Assembly: GCA_902168185.1 (NCBI GenBank) | Contig: CABHOV010000040.1 | Span: forward strand, 159,669 to 223,668 | DNA: 64,000 nt | Direction of reading: 5' to 3' | DNA from: an uncultured Bacteroides sp. | GTDB lineage: Bacteria; Bacteroidota; Bacteroidia; Cytophagales; Cyclobacteriaceae | Part shown: piece after piece, positions 1 through 9,464 of the stretch | How the letters are laid out: each line of letters starts with the position of its first letter | Position numbering within the stretch: position 1 is the first letter of the stretch | Program-made: the position numbers and the translations under genes | Notes under the pieces: generated by a model | The model's database searches: none | What the model saw: only the letters and a program-made list of their open reading frames with translations | Told to the model about the DNA's origin: nothing

Positions 1-495
1 GATGCAAAAGTTTTGGCTGACGGGGGGAAATCAGATTTCGCGTTTGGTGGCAAGAGTGGTCTTTTTACGCCGGTAACAGCGGATCGCCTGTTACACGATG
101 GTGATATACTGAAACTCGGTGACACAAAATTAAAAGTGCTGCATCACCCCGGGCACACGAAAGGTGCAACGAGTTTTTTAGTAGATACCAAAGACGACAA
201 GCGTTCATGGAAGGTGTTGATTGCAAACATGCCTACTATGCTTTCGATGACTAGGATCTCGGGGATGCCTTCTTATCCAAACATTGGAAAGGACTTCAAA
301 TATACCTTGGCCTCTATGAAAAAACTTGACTTCGATCTTTGGGTCGCATCACACGCCAGTCAGTTTGACTTACACGACAAACGAAAACCAGGTGACTCTT
401 ATCGTCCTGACGCTTTCAACGATCGTCCCTCCTATGATGCTACTCTAAATAGCCTGCAGCTTGAATACGACAAGCGATTGAAAGACGGAAAGTAG
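1..495 (+). CDS. Subclass B3-like metallo-beta-lactamase, C-terminal part
   Basis: The reading frame is open from base 1, so the gene begins before the window; the first in-window TTG at 13 is internal. The fragment starts with the DGGKSDF element typical of subclass B3 enzymes. It then shows HHPGHTKG (zinc-binding His of the third metal motif) and, near the end, ASHASQFDLH, the B3 equivalent of the last zinc His. The family is periplasmic and zinc-dependent and can hydrolyse beta-lactams, but many B3-like proteins of environmental Bacteroidota have untested substrates. The HxHxDH motif would lie upstream and cannot be checked. It ends 18 bases before the convergent sensor kinase gene. Confidence 0.85.
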   Translation, partial: DAKVLADGGKSDFAFGGKSGLFTPVTADRLLHDGDILKLGDTKLKVLHHPGHTKGATSFLVDTKDDKRSWKVLIANMPTMLSMTRISGMPSYPNIGKDFKYTLASMKKLDFDLWVASHASQFDLHDKRKPGDSYRPDAFNDRPSYDATLNSLQLEYDKRLKDGK

Positions 496-513
496 GCTTT
501 CAACTACTATAGC

Positions 514-3500
514 CTATACCGAATAACTGGAATCTATACTCTCCGGTATATCAGCATTGTTGAGCGGTATGCGAACGGTTACTGTGGTTAATTGCCTTCG
601 CTCACTTTCGATGGTAATGGTGCCACCTAAAATTTCAAGTGCTTTCTTTACTATAAATAATCCCAATCCATTACCGATTGACTTATCTGATCCCCGATAG
701 AACATTTCGAATATTCTATTGCGTACATCCTCGGGAATACCAATTCCGTTGTCTATCACTTGGATAACTAACTGTTGGTTTTCGAAGTAAAATATAGCCT
801 TGACAAATGGATCTTCTTTTCTGAAGACTATACTGTTCTCCATCAGGTTTACAACAATATGATTCAACAAGACGGGATCACTCATGAGAGATTCACCTAC
901 TCTATTTTCAATTTCTATTCTTACTTCGTTGCCGGTGTTAATGGTATTTAGTTGATTTTTCAGAGATTGAATAAATTCATCAACACGTATATTTTCAATT
1001 TCACGTTTGGAGCGGAACAATGTACCGGTATCACTTAACCGCCCGAGAAGTCGCAACATGCGACTAGCGGTATACTCTATATTGGAAAAGTAGGCGTTTA
1101 ATTCTTCCTGTTGATTTTGCATTTTAGCCAGCCGCGCTAAACCGAGTAGCGATGTAATTGGACCTCTTAAGTCATGACTGGACCGGTAAAGAAATGTATC
1201 AAGTCCTTTATCAGTTTCAATAAGTTGCTCGATGGTGAGCTTGAGTTCTTCTGTTCTGTTTTCAACAAGTTTTTCCAGATTTGAATTGACTCGCTGGAGT
1301 TCTTCATTTACAGAATTTACTTCTTCATATACTTGCTCCAACTTCTCGTTTTTATCTTTGATTTCCTCTTTTTGTGCTTCCACTAACTTTGTACGCAACG
1401 TTACCAGGTCTTCCAGCTTTCGTTTTTGTTTAAACAGAAAATTAGTTCGCATGTGAATAACTACAAGCGTAAATATGAGAAGTAAAATTGCAAGGCCAGC
1501 TTTAACGCTCATCCGTTGATGCCACTTGGGAACAACGACAATGTGTATACTGGCTGCATCGTCATTCCAATACCCATCTCCATTGGTGGCACTTACTTTA
1601 AGTGTATAGTCACCAGGTGGCAAATTAGTATACGTAGCTATTCTGCTTTCACCTATATTGTTCCAGCCATTATCAAAGCCTACCAGGTGATATCGATACC
1701 TGTTCTTTTTTGGAAACTTGTATTCAAGACATGCAAACTCAATAGAGAAAACATTTTGATCCGGTTGGAAAGTAATTGTTTCAAGCTTCGATATACTCTT
1801 CGATAACAGTTGTGACTTGTCGTTCATCTCGACAGCATCATGAAACAGGCTAAGCTTCGTAAACACAACTTTTGGTTTGCTGTGATCTTCCATCACTTTT
1901 TCAGGTCGAAATATATTCAGGCCGTTCGTGCCTCCAAAATAATATTCTCCTGTCGAACTTTTTAATCGCGCTCCCTCATTATACTGTACGCCTTGTAATC
2001 CATCAGCTATAGTATAATTAAAGATCCTGTCGTGTGCTGGGTCATACCGATGCAGACCATCGAAAGAAGTAAACCAAAGGTTATGAGAATCATCCTCGAG
2101 CACTGAAGGTATACTCTCTTCGCGAAAGTCCGGGAGAAGCTCGCTAAAACTAAATGTTTCCGGATCAAACCGAATCAATCCCTTGTCATCTGTACCAACC
2201 AGAAGTTTTCCGTTACTATCCAGGGTAAACTGAATAATTTCATTCGTTGGTAAGCCCGATGAATCTCCGGGTATATCTAAGAACGACTTGAATGTTCTCG
2301 TCTTCGGATCATACCGATGTATACCTGCCAACCGCGTTCCCATCCAGATATACCCTTGCCTGTCTTTACGGATACAGAAGACCGATGCTGTCTGTGTGGT
2401 GATGCGGCTATCGCCCGCTATTGTGAGTACATTGAATACTTTGCTATCAGGAAGAAATTCATTTAGTCCGCCCAACTGTCCTACATAAATCCGGTTGTCA
2501 TCTTCCAGAAGTGACCAAACGTGATTGGTGCTGATACTGGTTGTATCATCCGGATGATGCATATAGCGGGTAAAAGTATTCGTCTTTGTATCCAGATAAT
2601 TTAGTCCGCCAGCAAACGTACCTATATATAGGTTGTTCTTATGATCTACCAGCAGCGACTTCGCCACATTCGTACTAATGCTGTTTTTGTTTTTCGGAGA
2701 ATGCAGATACGATGTAAACTCCTTGGTGACCGGATCAAATTTATATAGCCCGGCCCCATCAGTTCCAATCCATATCTTTTTATCGTGATCTTCTGCGATG
2801 GCTAATACAGAATTCTTCCCAATACTTTCCATATTAGCGTTGAAGTACCGGTAATACTCAAAGCGGGGACGCGCTCCGGATATAAACGTTAGTCCTGCAC
2901 CAAAGAGCCCCAGCCAATAATTATTCTGCTCATCAACATAAATAGTATGCAACGTTGCATTGTTAAGGATGCGATTTTCCCTGATAAGAATTTGTGTAAA
3001 CTTACCGTTACCTTCATATCGATAGAATCCAGACCCATCTGTACCAATGAGAAGTATACCATTGTGATCTATAGCCATGGACGAAATAATATTGTTACCA
3101 ACAGAAGATTTACCTGGCGTATGAACAAAGTATTCGAACGTTCGATCATTTTCATTTTCCAGCCTTAACACTCCACTCCCATTGGTGCCGAAATATATAG
3201 CACCAGTTGAATCCTGTGCTATATTTACAACCAGCGTAGACGTTAACCCATCGGGTGCAATGCTCTGCGGTATAGTATGCTCTACACCCTTGGCTCCGAT
3301 GATGTTAATTCCTTTACCAGTACATACCCATATCTTTCCATTCCTGTCTTCCAGCAGAGAATTTACCGCATTGTCTGCCAACCCAGTTCCGTCTTCACGG
3401 TAATGGTAGCGTGTGATGTCGAACGTCTCCAGATCGATCTTGTTCAGTCCCCAGTATGTACCCACCCAAAGGTTGTGGTTACGGTCTTCCAGTTGACAGA

Positions 3501-3984
3501 GGATTGTATTCTGGCTGATGGTATTCTTATCTGAGCGACTGGTTAGAAATTTTCGAAAAGTCTCTTTCTCGCTGTCATAAAGATTGAGACCATTATAGGT
3601 TCCTATCCATAGCCGCCCCTTGCTATCCAGCAATAAAGATCGAATTACGTCATTGCTAATACTTGAAGAATCGCTATCCGAGTGGCTGAAGTGTCTAAAA
3701 GAATATCCATCGAAGCGGTTAAGGCCATCACCAGAACCAATCCACATGAACCCATCGTGGTCTTTGGTTATACAAGAAATACTGTTTTGCGATAACCCTT
3801 GTTCACTGGTGAATGTATTGCTATATACAAAAATTGGAGATGATGATGATTGAGACAATCCATACTTACAAGACAATAACGCAGCTATCGCCAGAAGCAA
3901 AGTCTTTGCTCTGTTTCCAAAGAATAAGTAAAAAATTACGTTGGTTGACAACCCTCCCAATTTCGAAAATAAAATCGACATCAA
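514..3984 (-). CDS. Two-propeller sensor histidine kinase without output domain
   Basis: This 1156-residue protein has an N-terminal hydrophobic signal segment, then about 14 'WIGT..GLxxxD' blade motifs, enough for two seven-bladed Reg_prop propellers. A Y_Y_Y domain follows (about 700-800), one membrane helix (about 815-835) and a coiled coil. The kinase core has H-box SSHDLRGP with phospho-acceptor His at about 937, N-box Asn near 1050, DNGIGIP near 1080 and GNGLGLF near 1105. This is the architecture of Bacteroidota hybrid sensors, with periplasmic propellers sensing a ligand. Here the chain stops after the kinase, with no receiver and no AraC-type DNA-binding domain, and no response regulator lies next to it. 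The ligand is unknown. Start codon choice within the first 20 residues is uncertain. Confidence 0.88.
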   Translation of the reverse strand: MMSILFSKLGGLSTNVIFYLFFGNRAKTLLLAIAALLSCKYGLSQSSSSPIFVYSNTFTSEQGLSQNSISCITKDHDGFMWIGSGDGLNRFDGYSFRHFSHSDSDSSSISNDVIRSLLLDSKGRLWIGTYNGLNLYDSEKETFRKFLTSRSDKNTISQNTILCQLEDRNHNLWVGTYWGLNKIDLETFDITRYHYREDGTGLADNAVNSLLEDRNGKIWVCTGKGINIIGAKGVEHTIPQSIAPDGLTSTLVVNIAQDSTGAIYFGTNGSGVLRLENENDRTFEYFVHTPGKSSVGNNIISSMAIDHNGILLIGTDGSGFYRYEGNGKFTQILIRENRILNNATLHTIYVDEQNNYWLGLFGAGLTFISGARPRFEYYRYFNANMESIGKNSVLAIAEDHDKKIWIGTDGAGLYKFDPVTKEFTSYLHSPKNKNSISTNVAKSLLVDHKNNLYIGTFAGGLNYLDTKTNTFTRYMHHPDDTTSISTNHVWSLLEDDNRIYVGQLGGLNEFLPDSKVFNVLTIAGDSRITTQTASVFCIRKDRQGYIWMGTRLAGIHRYDPKTRTFKSFLDIPGDSSGLPTNEIIQFTLDSNGKLLVGTDDKGLIRFDPETFSFSELLPDFREESIPSVLEDDSHNLWFTSFDGLHRYDPAHDRIFNYTIADGLQGVQYNEGARLKSSTGEYYFGGTNGLNIFRPEKVMEDHSKPKVVFTKLSLFHDAVEMNDKSQLLSKSISKLETITFQPDQNVFSIEFACLEYKFPKKNRYRYHLVGFDNGWNNIGESRIATYTNLPPGDYTLKVSATNGDGYWNDDAASIHIVVVPKWHQRMSVKAGLAILLLIFTLVVIHMRTNFLFKQKRKLEDLVTLRTKLVEAQKEEIKDKNEKLEQVYEEVNSVNEELQRVNSNLEKLVENRTEELKLTIEQLIETDKGLDTFLYRSSHDLRGPITSLLGLARLAKMQNQQEELNAYFSNIEYTASRMLRLLGRLSDTGTLFRSKREIENIRVDEFIQSLKNQLNTINTGNEVRIEIENRVGESLMSDPVLLNHIVVNLMENSIVFRKEDPFVKAIFYFENQQLVIQVIDNGIGIPEDVRNRIFEMFYRGSDKSIGNGLGLFIVKKALEILGGTITIESERRQLTTVTVRIPLNNADIPESIDSSYSV

Positions 3985-4034
3985 CCAAGAACACGGATTG
4001 AATCTTCACTTACAATATCACAATTTCCAGTTGT

Positions 4035-5066
4035 TTACAAATTGCTAGCATCCAATCCGACTATTTCATCCCAAATCTTTTTCGCCACCGGTATACCAGA
4101 TTTAATATTCGCTTCGCGGATCTGTGCGATGTGCTCACCGGGATAGCGCACATCTTTACCATCTTCAGATTTTGAAGTATGATAATCGAGGATGATCTGA
4201 TCCAACGAATTTGCTATAGCAGGGAAATGACTGAGCTTGGCTACATCGATTGCTATATATACTTGAGAAAGGGCATGCTCCGCTTCACGCTTTGATATCT
4301 CATGCGTGGACAGTCCACCGGAAAGTATAGTGGCCAGTATATCCAATAGTAATGATAACCCCGAGCCTTTCCAATAACCGATTGGTAATACTCTTCGTGA
4401 GGCAAGGATTTTATCCGCATCCTGCGTGATGTTCCCATCCACATCGTATCCCCCATATACAGGCAGCTTCTGATTTTTCAAGCGGTATAGATCCAAAGCG
4501 CCATACGAATATTGCGACATGGCTGTATCCAGCACGATGGCTTCATTTTTATAGGGCACGGCTATTACCAATGGGTTATTGCCAAGTTTACTATCTGTAG
4601 CACCCCACGCGGGCATATTGGCAAGGGTATTTGTCCAACCTATAAATATGAATCCTTTGCGTGCTGTATGCCACCCGTAATATCCTCCACGCATCCAATG
4701 ATTCGTATTGGACAGTGCTATACATCCTATGCCATGTTGTGTTGCCAACGCCATAGCCTGATCGGCTGCATATATAGCATTGAGTGGCCCGGGGCCAAGA
4801 TTGCCATCCCATTGCTCGATGGCACCGAAACCACCTTTCCGTGAAGGAACCTGGTCTACTTTTATATACCCGTCTTTAATATAGGATATAAATCGTGCGA
4901 AGCGATTTACACCATGGGTATAGATTCCCTCCGCACTGTTGATGGAAAATATCTCGGCGCATCGTGCAGCATTGTCAGGAGTAAAACCGTGTTTTCCTAA
5001 TATAGAATGAAATGTATCATACATCTGCTGGTACGGTACATGTATAAATGCTGAATCGTTGCTCAT
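4035..5066 (-). CDS. dlgD: 2,3-diketo-L-gulonate reductase-like (Ldh2 family)
   Basis: This 343-residue NAD(P)-dependent oxidoreductase of the malate/L-lactate dehydrogenase type II family matches E. coli YiaK/DlgD over its length. Shared motifs are YTHGVNRFARFI (with the catalytic His), GAIEQWDGNLG, NTNHWMRGGYYGW, GWTNTLANMPAWG, SYGALDLYRL and GYWKGSGLSL. In E. coli the enzyme reduces 2,3-diketo-L-gulonate in ascorbate/xylulose catabolism. The other genes of that pathway are not adjacent here, so the substrate remains inferred. The N-terminus aligns with YiaK, which supports the start at 5066. That start codon directly abuts the T-tract of a terminator hairpin, leaving no room for a conventional leader. 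Confidence 0.85.
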   Translation of the reverse strand: MSNDSAFIHVPYQQMYDTFHSILGKHGFTPDNAARCAEIFSINSAEGIYTHGVNRFARFISYIKDGYIKVDQVPSRKGGFGAIEQWDGNLGPGPLNAIYAADQAMALATQHGIGCIALSNTNHWMRGGYYGWHTARKGFIFIGWTNTLANMPAWGATDSKLGNNPLVIAVPYKNEAIVLDTAMSQYSYGALDLYRLKNQKLPVYGGYDVDGNITQDADKILASRRVLPIGYWKGSGLSLLLDILATILSGGLSTHEISKREAEHALSQVYIAIDVAKLSHFPAIANSLDQIILDYHTSKSEDGKDVRYPGEHIAQIREANIKSGIPVAKKIWDEIVGLDASNL

Positions 5067-5107
5067 AAAAAAAGCGCTAACCAGTTTATCTGATTAGCGC
5101 TTTTAAG
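5067..5107 (-). terminator. Bidirectional rho-independent terminator
   Basis: A near-perfect inverted repeat (arms AAAAGCGCTAACCAG and CTGATTAGCGCTTTT, one mismatch, TTTAT loop) is flanked by A and T runs. On the minus strand it ends the OmpA-family gene at 5126. Its T-run touches the ATG of the next gene at 5066. Confidence 0.85.
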
Positions 5108-5125
5108 TTAATAAATGCTTTCGAA

Positions 5126-5794
5126 TTAATCTTTCAGAATACGCATCTCTACGCGTCTGTTCTTGGAGCGTGCCTCCGGTGTCATTTCATTTGCCAGTGG
5201 TTGAGAGCCACCAAATGCTTTGGTCTGGATTCTCCCTTTTGAAATGCCTTTCTCTACCAGGTATTTCTTAACAGCATCTACACGACTTTGAGAAAGCTCA
5301 AGGTTTGCTTTCGGACTTCCCACATTATCAGTATGACCTTCGAGTTGTATTTCGATGCGTGTGTTTTCCTTCATCATCTGTACCACTTCATCGAGCTCGC
5401 CGTATGATTTGGGATCAATTATAGATTTACCTTGAGAAAAGATAAGGTGATTAAGGATGATGGTTTGTCCTTTTGGAGTTAATGCTACATCACGGATTAC
5501 TTTTTTGTTGGCATCTATATCCTTCGGATCAACTATAACCGTTCTGGGATTATACCCTTCTGCGGCTGCCGTGATCTGATATTTAGCGGTTCCAAAAATT
5601 GAGAATGAAAATGTACTATCATTAAAACGCCCGAAGATACTGCCTGTGGGTATACTGCTATAGCGGATATTGGCTTTTATACCTTTGCCGGTACGGGAGT
5701 CGGTGATTTTTCCTTCTGCAGAAATAGCATCGTTCTGGGCATAAAGCGTGTGAGTAACAAGAATAACTAAAATGAGGCTGATTATTTTTTTCAT
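5126..5794 (-). CDS. OmpA-family outer membrane protein
   Basis: The 222-residue protein has a signal peptide of about 19 residues ending in LYAQ. A beta-sandwich-like region follows (about 25-105; 'EGKITDSRTGKGIKANIRY' resembles carboxypeptidase-regulatory folds). The C-terminal OmpA/MotB peptidoglycan-binding domain covers about 110-222. It contains the family motif LEGHTDN, the NLELSQSRVDAVKKYL helix, and the terminal SKNRRVEM peptidoglycan-contact motif. It probably anchors the outer membrane or a complex to peptidoglycan. The gene stands alone and is followed by a strong terminator. Confidence 0.88.
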   Translation of the reverse strand: MKKIISLILVILVTHTLYAQNDAISAEGKITDSRTGKGIKANIRYSSIPTGSIFGRFNDSTFSFSIFGTAKYQITAAAEGYNPRTVIVDPKDIDANKKVIRDVALTPKGQTIILNHLIFSQGKSIIDPKSYGELDEVVQMMKENTRIEIQLEGHTDNVGSPKANLELSQSRVDAVKKYLVEKGISKGRIQTKAFGGSQPLANEMTPEARSKNRRVEMRILKD

Positions 5795-5898
5795 AGTCCT
5801 AAAAGTATAAAAGCTTAATCACCCAAACAAAACTTATGCCGCAGATAGCGCCTGAACATCGCCCTGTAAACCAGCCAATAGGCGAATTAACTTTCCTT

Positions 5899-6774
5899 TC
5901 ATGCGGCTCTTCTCTTTTCAGAGGAAAAATCTTTGTCAATCCAGCGAACGGTCTCTCGCCATATAACAGCCTCCATATCTTTTCTGAAAAAACCGAAATG
6001 CCCTACTTTCTTTTTTAGGACATCCTCGGGAGTCAAGTGCCAGTGCTCTGTTTTCAAACTTTTATAAAACCGTTTCAGATCAAGTACTGCATCATATGGT
6101 GCCAGCACATCATCCGAGAAGCTGATCATTAATGCAGGCTGTTGCAAGGTGTCGAACGACTTTTTCTCGGAAGGCAATTCATCAAATATATAGTTCTTAT
6201 TCTTCGCCCACCTTGCCCATTGCCGCGCAACGTCTGCGGGAAGGTCCTCAAACAACTTTAAACGCGATGCCGGAAAATAACCGAATACTTTTGTTGCTAT
6301 AGGTATAGCGAGATACCAGAACATCAGCAATTTTAGTTTTATACCAAAGCCTTTATAGTTCTTCCAGTATGGAGTTTGTGAACCGATCATGATAAATGCA
6401 TCGGCTTGCTTCGACAAATTGGACATGCCGATCAATTGTCCGCCAACACTGTGCCCGATGATGATTATTTGTGCGCCTGGATGTATATGCGTGATATAGC
6501 CTATCATCGCATCAACGTCTACGGACCAATCGTGCATATCGTACAATGCATCTTCCAATTTCTCAGGACGTGAATTTCCTATACCTCTGTAATCGAAAGT
6601 ATATACATGAAAGCCTTCACGCGAAAGCCATTTTGCAAAATCGCTATAGTATTGTTGTCTTACTCCGGTGGCAGAATTGATCAGCACCACCTTTTCATGT
6701 GGGCTTTCAGCCATAAACCAGGTAGCCGACAGGTGAATACCGTCACGGGCTACCACATCTAAAACTTCTTTCAT
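5899..6774 (-). CDS. Alpha/beta hydrolase (serine hydrolase)
   Basis: This is a 291-residue cytoplasmic alpha/beta hydrolase without a signal peptide. The nucleophile elbow GHSVGG places Ser at about 109. A likely acid sits in SFSDDVLAPYDA and a likely catalytic His in VGHFGFF near residue 264. The fold motifs DYRGIGNS and LINSATGVRQ fit the serine aminopeptidase S33 / YheT-like subgroup of lipase- or esterase-like enzymes. The substrate cannot be deduced. It is a single gene, separated from OmpA by about 100 bases. Confidence 0.8.
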   Translation of the reverse strand: MKEVLDVVARDGIHLSATWFMAESPHEKVVLINSATGVRQQYYSDFAKWLSREGFHVYTFDYRGIGNSRPEKLEDALYDMHDWSVDVDAMIGYITHIHPGAQIIIIGHSVGGQLIGMSNLSKQADAFIMIGSQTPYWKNYKGFGIKLKLLMFWYLAIPIATKVFGYFPASRLKLFEDLPADVARQWARWAKNKNYIFDELPSEKKSFDTLQQPALMISFSDDVLAPYDAVLDLKRFYKSLKTEHWHLTPEDVLKKKVGHFGFFRKDMEAVIWRETVRWIDKDFSSEKRRAA

Positions 6775-6868
6775 AAGGGTCTTTACTGAGGGTTCTTTTA
6801 AAGACTCTTAGTACTTGATTATCAGTCTAAAGGTTTCGTTTGTCTCTATAATGTTGACACATGAGAGC

Positions 6869-7276
6869 TTAATCCCACAGTCCTTTTCCCTTTGAAAGGC
6901 TATAGCGGCCTGCACCTGTGAAGAAAATGGCCAGTGCGGTGAGCATAAAAAGCATGTTCGTTTCAATCATCCAGCCGCCATAATCATTCAGCTTCAAGGC
7001 TATATCACGATGTGCAACCCAAATGGTCATAAACATATTAATGGCAATGATCAAAGCAGCAAGTCTTGTTTTAAAACCAATGATTACAAAGATGGGGGCT
7101 ATACATTCGCCAATGATACTGCCATATGCAACAACTGCCGGAAGACCGGCAGCTGTTACTATATTTTTTACATGTTGTATATCTACAAATACTTTGAAGA
7201 TGCCATGAAACAGAAGTATACCTCCGCAGGTGAGTCGCAGGATCAATCTGGCAAGATCATCGTTATGAAACTTCAT
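6869..7276 (-). CDS. DoxX-family membrane protein
   Basis: The 135-residue protein has four predicted membrane helices. The family pattern is visible: 'RLTCGGILLFHGIFKV' in helix 1, 'GLPAVVAYGSIIGECIAPIFVIIGF' spanning the next segment, then 'ARLAALIIAINMFMTIWVAH'. DoxX proteins are inner-membrane proteins linked in some bacteria to quinone-dependent oxidation or redox stress; many are uncharacterised. It starts 4 bases after the stop of the 481-residue unknown protein, so the two are almost certainly cotranscribed. Confidence 0.82.
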   Translation of the reverse strand: MKFHNDDLARLILRLTCGGILLFHGIFKVFVDIQHVKNIVTAAGLPAVVAYGSIIGECIAPIFVIIGFKTRLAALIIAINMFMTIWVAHRDIALKLNDYGGWMIETNMLFMLTALAIFFTGAGRYSLSKGKGLWD

Positions 7277-7280
7277 CGCG

Positions 7281-8726
7281 TCAGCTTGCTACAGAAACGG
7301 ATTGCACTTCATTCTCATCCGGTGAAGGATAATCGAACAAATTGTATTCTTTTATAGCTTCCTCTACTTTATGAGGTACAAATTTCTCCCAGCCATTCTC
7401 TCCTTTTCTGATCATCGCCAATACATTGTCGGAAATGATATGAAGCTTTCTTGAATCAGCATCACTTACATCCTCCAGTTTATTATTGTCCATCAGGTAA
7501 CGGAACAAGTATTTGAGATTAGCCGGTAACTCTGTCTCGAAATCTTTTAATGTAAACAGTTCCTCGGAATCTTTTCGCAATGCAGGGTATATATATAGCT
7601 TCACGTTAGAGCCGAAGAGCGAGGCAAAGCATTCCAGAATGCCACCACGGGTATTCTCGTATGTCTTCTCATCAAATACTTTTTGCAGAGCATATATACC
7701 CATAATGATACCGATCTTCTTCCCTTTGGTGATCTTCGAGAGGTAATCCACCAGGCGGTAGTATTCAAAGTAATTCGAGATCAATACATTCTGTCCTAAC
7801 GAACAAAGTATATCTGCACGATGCAGGAAATCTTTTTCATCGATCTTGCCATCGGGGCTAAGATCGTTTAACGTAAGCTCGGAAAGCAATACGATCTTGG
7901 AGCGATCTACGTCCTTCTCTTGTTTGAAATGTCTGCGTGACGTAAGCAGCATGTCAACGTTTACATGTGTAGGCGGTCTGAATCTACCACGCAACACGAG
8001 CACGTTCTTTTTATATAGTTCATCCGAAGGCTGCATCACATTGCCATCGGGTCCAAACATGGCAGCCTTTGTCAAACCGTTCTTTACCATCTTGAGTGCC
8101 ATCAGGCGATTATCAACATGTTTGAAGTCTGGCCCTGACAAACGGAACATATCGATTTCAATTCTGCGTGCTGTAAGTCCATCGAGTAAAGACATCAGAA
8201 TATCTTCCGGATCGCTCATAAAGTTACAAGCGTATAATAAGTTGACACCTACTATACCCAGCGCGAGTTGTTGCTGAAGCTGGTCGGTGTCGTGCATCTT
8301 CACGTGGATCACGCAATCATTGGGTTCGCTCTTCGGTGTTAGTTGAAACCGAAGTCCAATCCAACCATGTCCCTGGTTGGTGCGCTCATAGTTGAGGATC
8401 TCTACAGTATCCGCGTATGCGAAAAAGCGCGTGTTCTCAATGCGATGCGGCAATCGCTCGGGAAGCAATACATATTCATGGTCAAGCATCCGGAATAACC
8501 GGTCTTCACAAACATACCGATCGCATACCCCATAGATAGCGTCACTGAATTTCATGTCGTAAGCCGACATCGTTTTCGCCACAGTGCCAGAGGCGCCCCC
8601 TACTTTGAAAAAGTTAGCCGCTACTTCTTGTCCTGCGCCTATCTCGGCAAATGATCCGTAAATTGATTTGCTTAAATTGATTCGCAGGGCCTTCTCCTGC
8701 GTAGTAAGTTTTCTGAATTCTTCCAT
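7281..8726 (-). CDS. Conserved protein of unknown function (481 aa)
   Basis: I recognise the conserved N-terminus (MEEFRKLTTQEKAL... IYGSFAEIGAGQEVA ... VGGASGTVAKTMSAYDM) as a family widespread in Bacteroidota, but not a function; homologues often carry unreliable names. No signal peptide or membrane helix is seen, so it is probably cytoplasmic. There is no classical nucleotide-binding loop. Repeated RG/RF-rich stretches and a C-terminal alpha-helical region with many acidic residues are visible. It is the first gene of a two-gene unit with the DoxX membrane protein 4 bases downstream. Confidence 0.75.
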   Translation of the reverse strand: MEEFRKLTTQEKALRINLSKSIYGSFAEIGAGQEVAANFFKVGGASGTVAKTMSAYDMKFSDAIYGVCDRYVCEDRLFRMLDHEYVLLPERLPHRIENTRFFAYADTVEILNYERTNQGHGWIGLRFQLTPKSEPNDCVIHVKMHDTDQLQQQLALGIVGVNLLYACNFMSDPEDILMSLLDGLTARRIEIDMFRLSGPDFKHVDNRLMALKMVKNGLTKAAMFGPDGNVMQPSDELYKKNVLVLRGRFRPPTHVNVDMLLTSRRHFKQEKDVDRSKIVLLSELTLNDLSPDGKIDEKDFLHRADILCSLGQNVLISNYFEYYRLVDYLSKITKGKKIGIIMGIYALQKVFDEKTYENTRGGILECFASLFGSNVKLYIYPALRKDSEELFTLKDFETELPANLKYLFRYLMDNNKLEDVSDADSRKLHIISDNVLAMIRKGENGWEKFVPHKVEEAIKEYNLFDYPSPDENEVQSVSVAS

Positions 8727-8854
8727 AAGCTGTCTCCTGCTTTCGCGTCTAATTTACCGCTAATGGCAACGCGTTGAAAGTTAATTTATTTAAAGTTCAT
8801 TTACATAACTGATCAGTGGCCTGTAAAGTTTTGACATGTAGGATTTTGAGTCTA

Positions 8855-8893
8855 TATAAAAAATAAAGGGGCAACTGTTTAGTTACCCCTTCC
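8855..8893 (-). terminator. Rho-independent terminator of the TerB-like gene
   Basis: On the minus strand AAGGGGTAAC pairs with GTTGCCCCTT (one mismatch, loop TAAACA) at 8866-8891. A T-rich tract follows. It lies 5 bases past the stop of the gene at 8897. Confidence 0.8.
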
Positions 8894-8896
8894 TTA

Positions 8897-9334
8897 TCAG
8901 TTTTGTTTTGAAAAATTCTCGCGTGCTGCCCGTTTGATTTCTTCCCATTCATCGGGTGGCGGTGGTGTGCCCCTATGAAATTCTTCGAGCAGCCATTTAA
9001 CCAGTTCTTTTTTCATTCCAAATTGCTCCACCGCTTCTTCACAGAATTCGATTTCGTGTTTATCTACAACATCATCGGCATATACCATAAGCACCAGGTC
9101 ATAAAGAAGATTCATCCGGTCGTTATGATTGTCCGGTACATTCATGAAATGCTTTTCATCACTATCAACAAGCTCCTTTACCTGCCGATCTTTCAACCCA
9201 TAACGCTTCCCGATTTTATATAGCAACGCTTCTTCCTTTTCGTGCATGTGACCATCCACCTTGGCAAGCGCCAGAAGATTTTTAATGTGATTCTTTTTAT
9301 AGGAAAGATATTGATGCTCGAAAAAGCCAATCAT
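8897..9334 (-). CDS. TerB-like (TerB family) protein
   Basis: The 145-residue, all-helical soluble protein contains the TerB pattern twice over: LLALAKVDGHMHEKEEALLYKIGKRYG and a second helix pair LVLMVYADDVVDKHEIEFCEEAVEQFG. TerB domains (tellurite-resistance superfamily) bind metal through acidic residues between helices. Their cellular role is unclear, and no other ter genes are nearby, so a tellurite role should not be assumed. It is a monocistronic gene with its own terminator. Confidence 0.75.
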   Translation of the reverse strand: MIGFFEHQYLSYKKNHIKNLLALAKVDGHMHEKEEALLYKIGKRYGLKDRQVKELVDSDEKHFMNVPDNHNDRMNLLYDLVLMVYADDVVDKHEIEFCEEAVEQFGMKKELVKWLLEEFHRGTPPPPDEWEEIKRAARENFSKQN

Positions 9335-9464
9335 AGTTAAAGGGTTTATTATACCATGAAGTTACGATGCTTGTACGCGACAGGCAACTTTTAAACATCG
9401 AATTGTAAAGTTTAATATGCAGATGTGTAGTATACATATTATACATACTCTCTACAAAACAACT

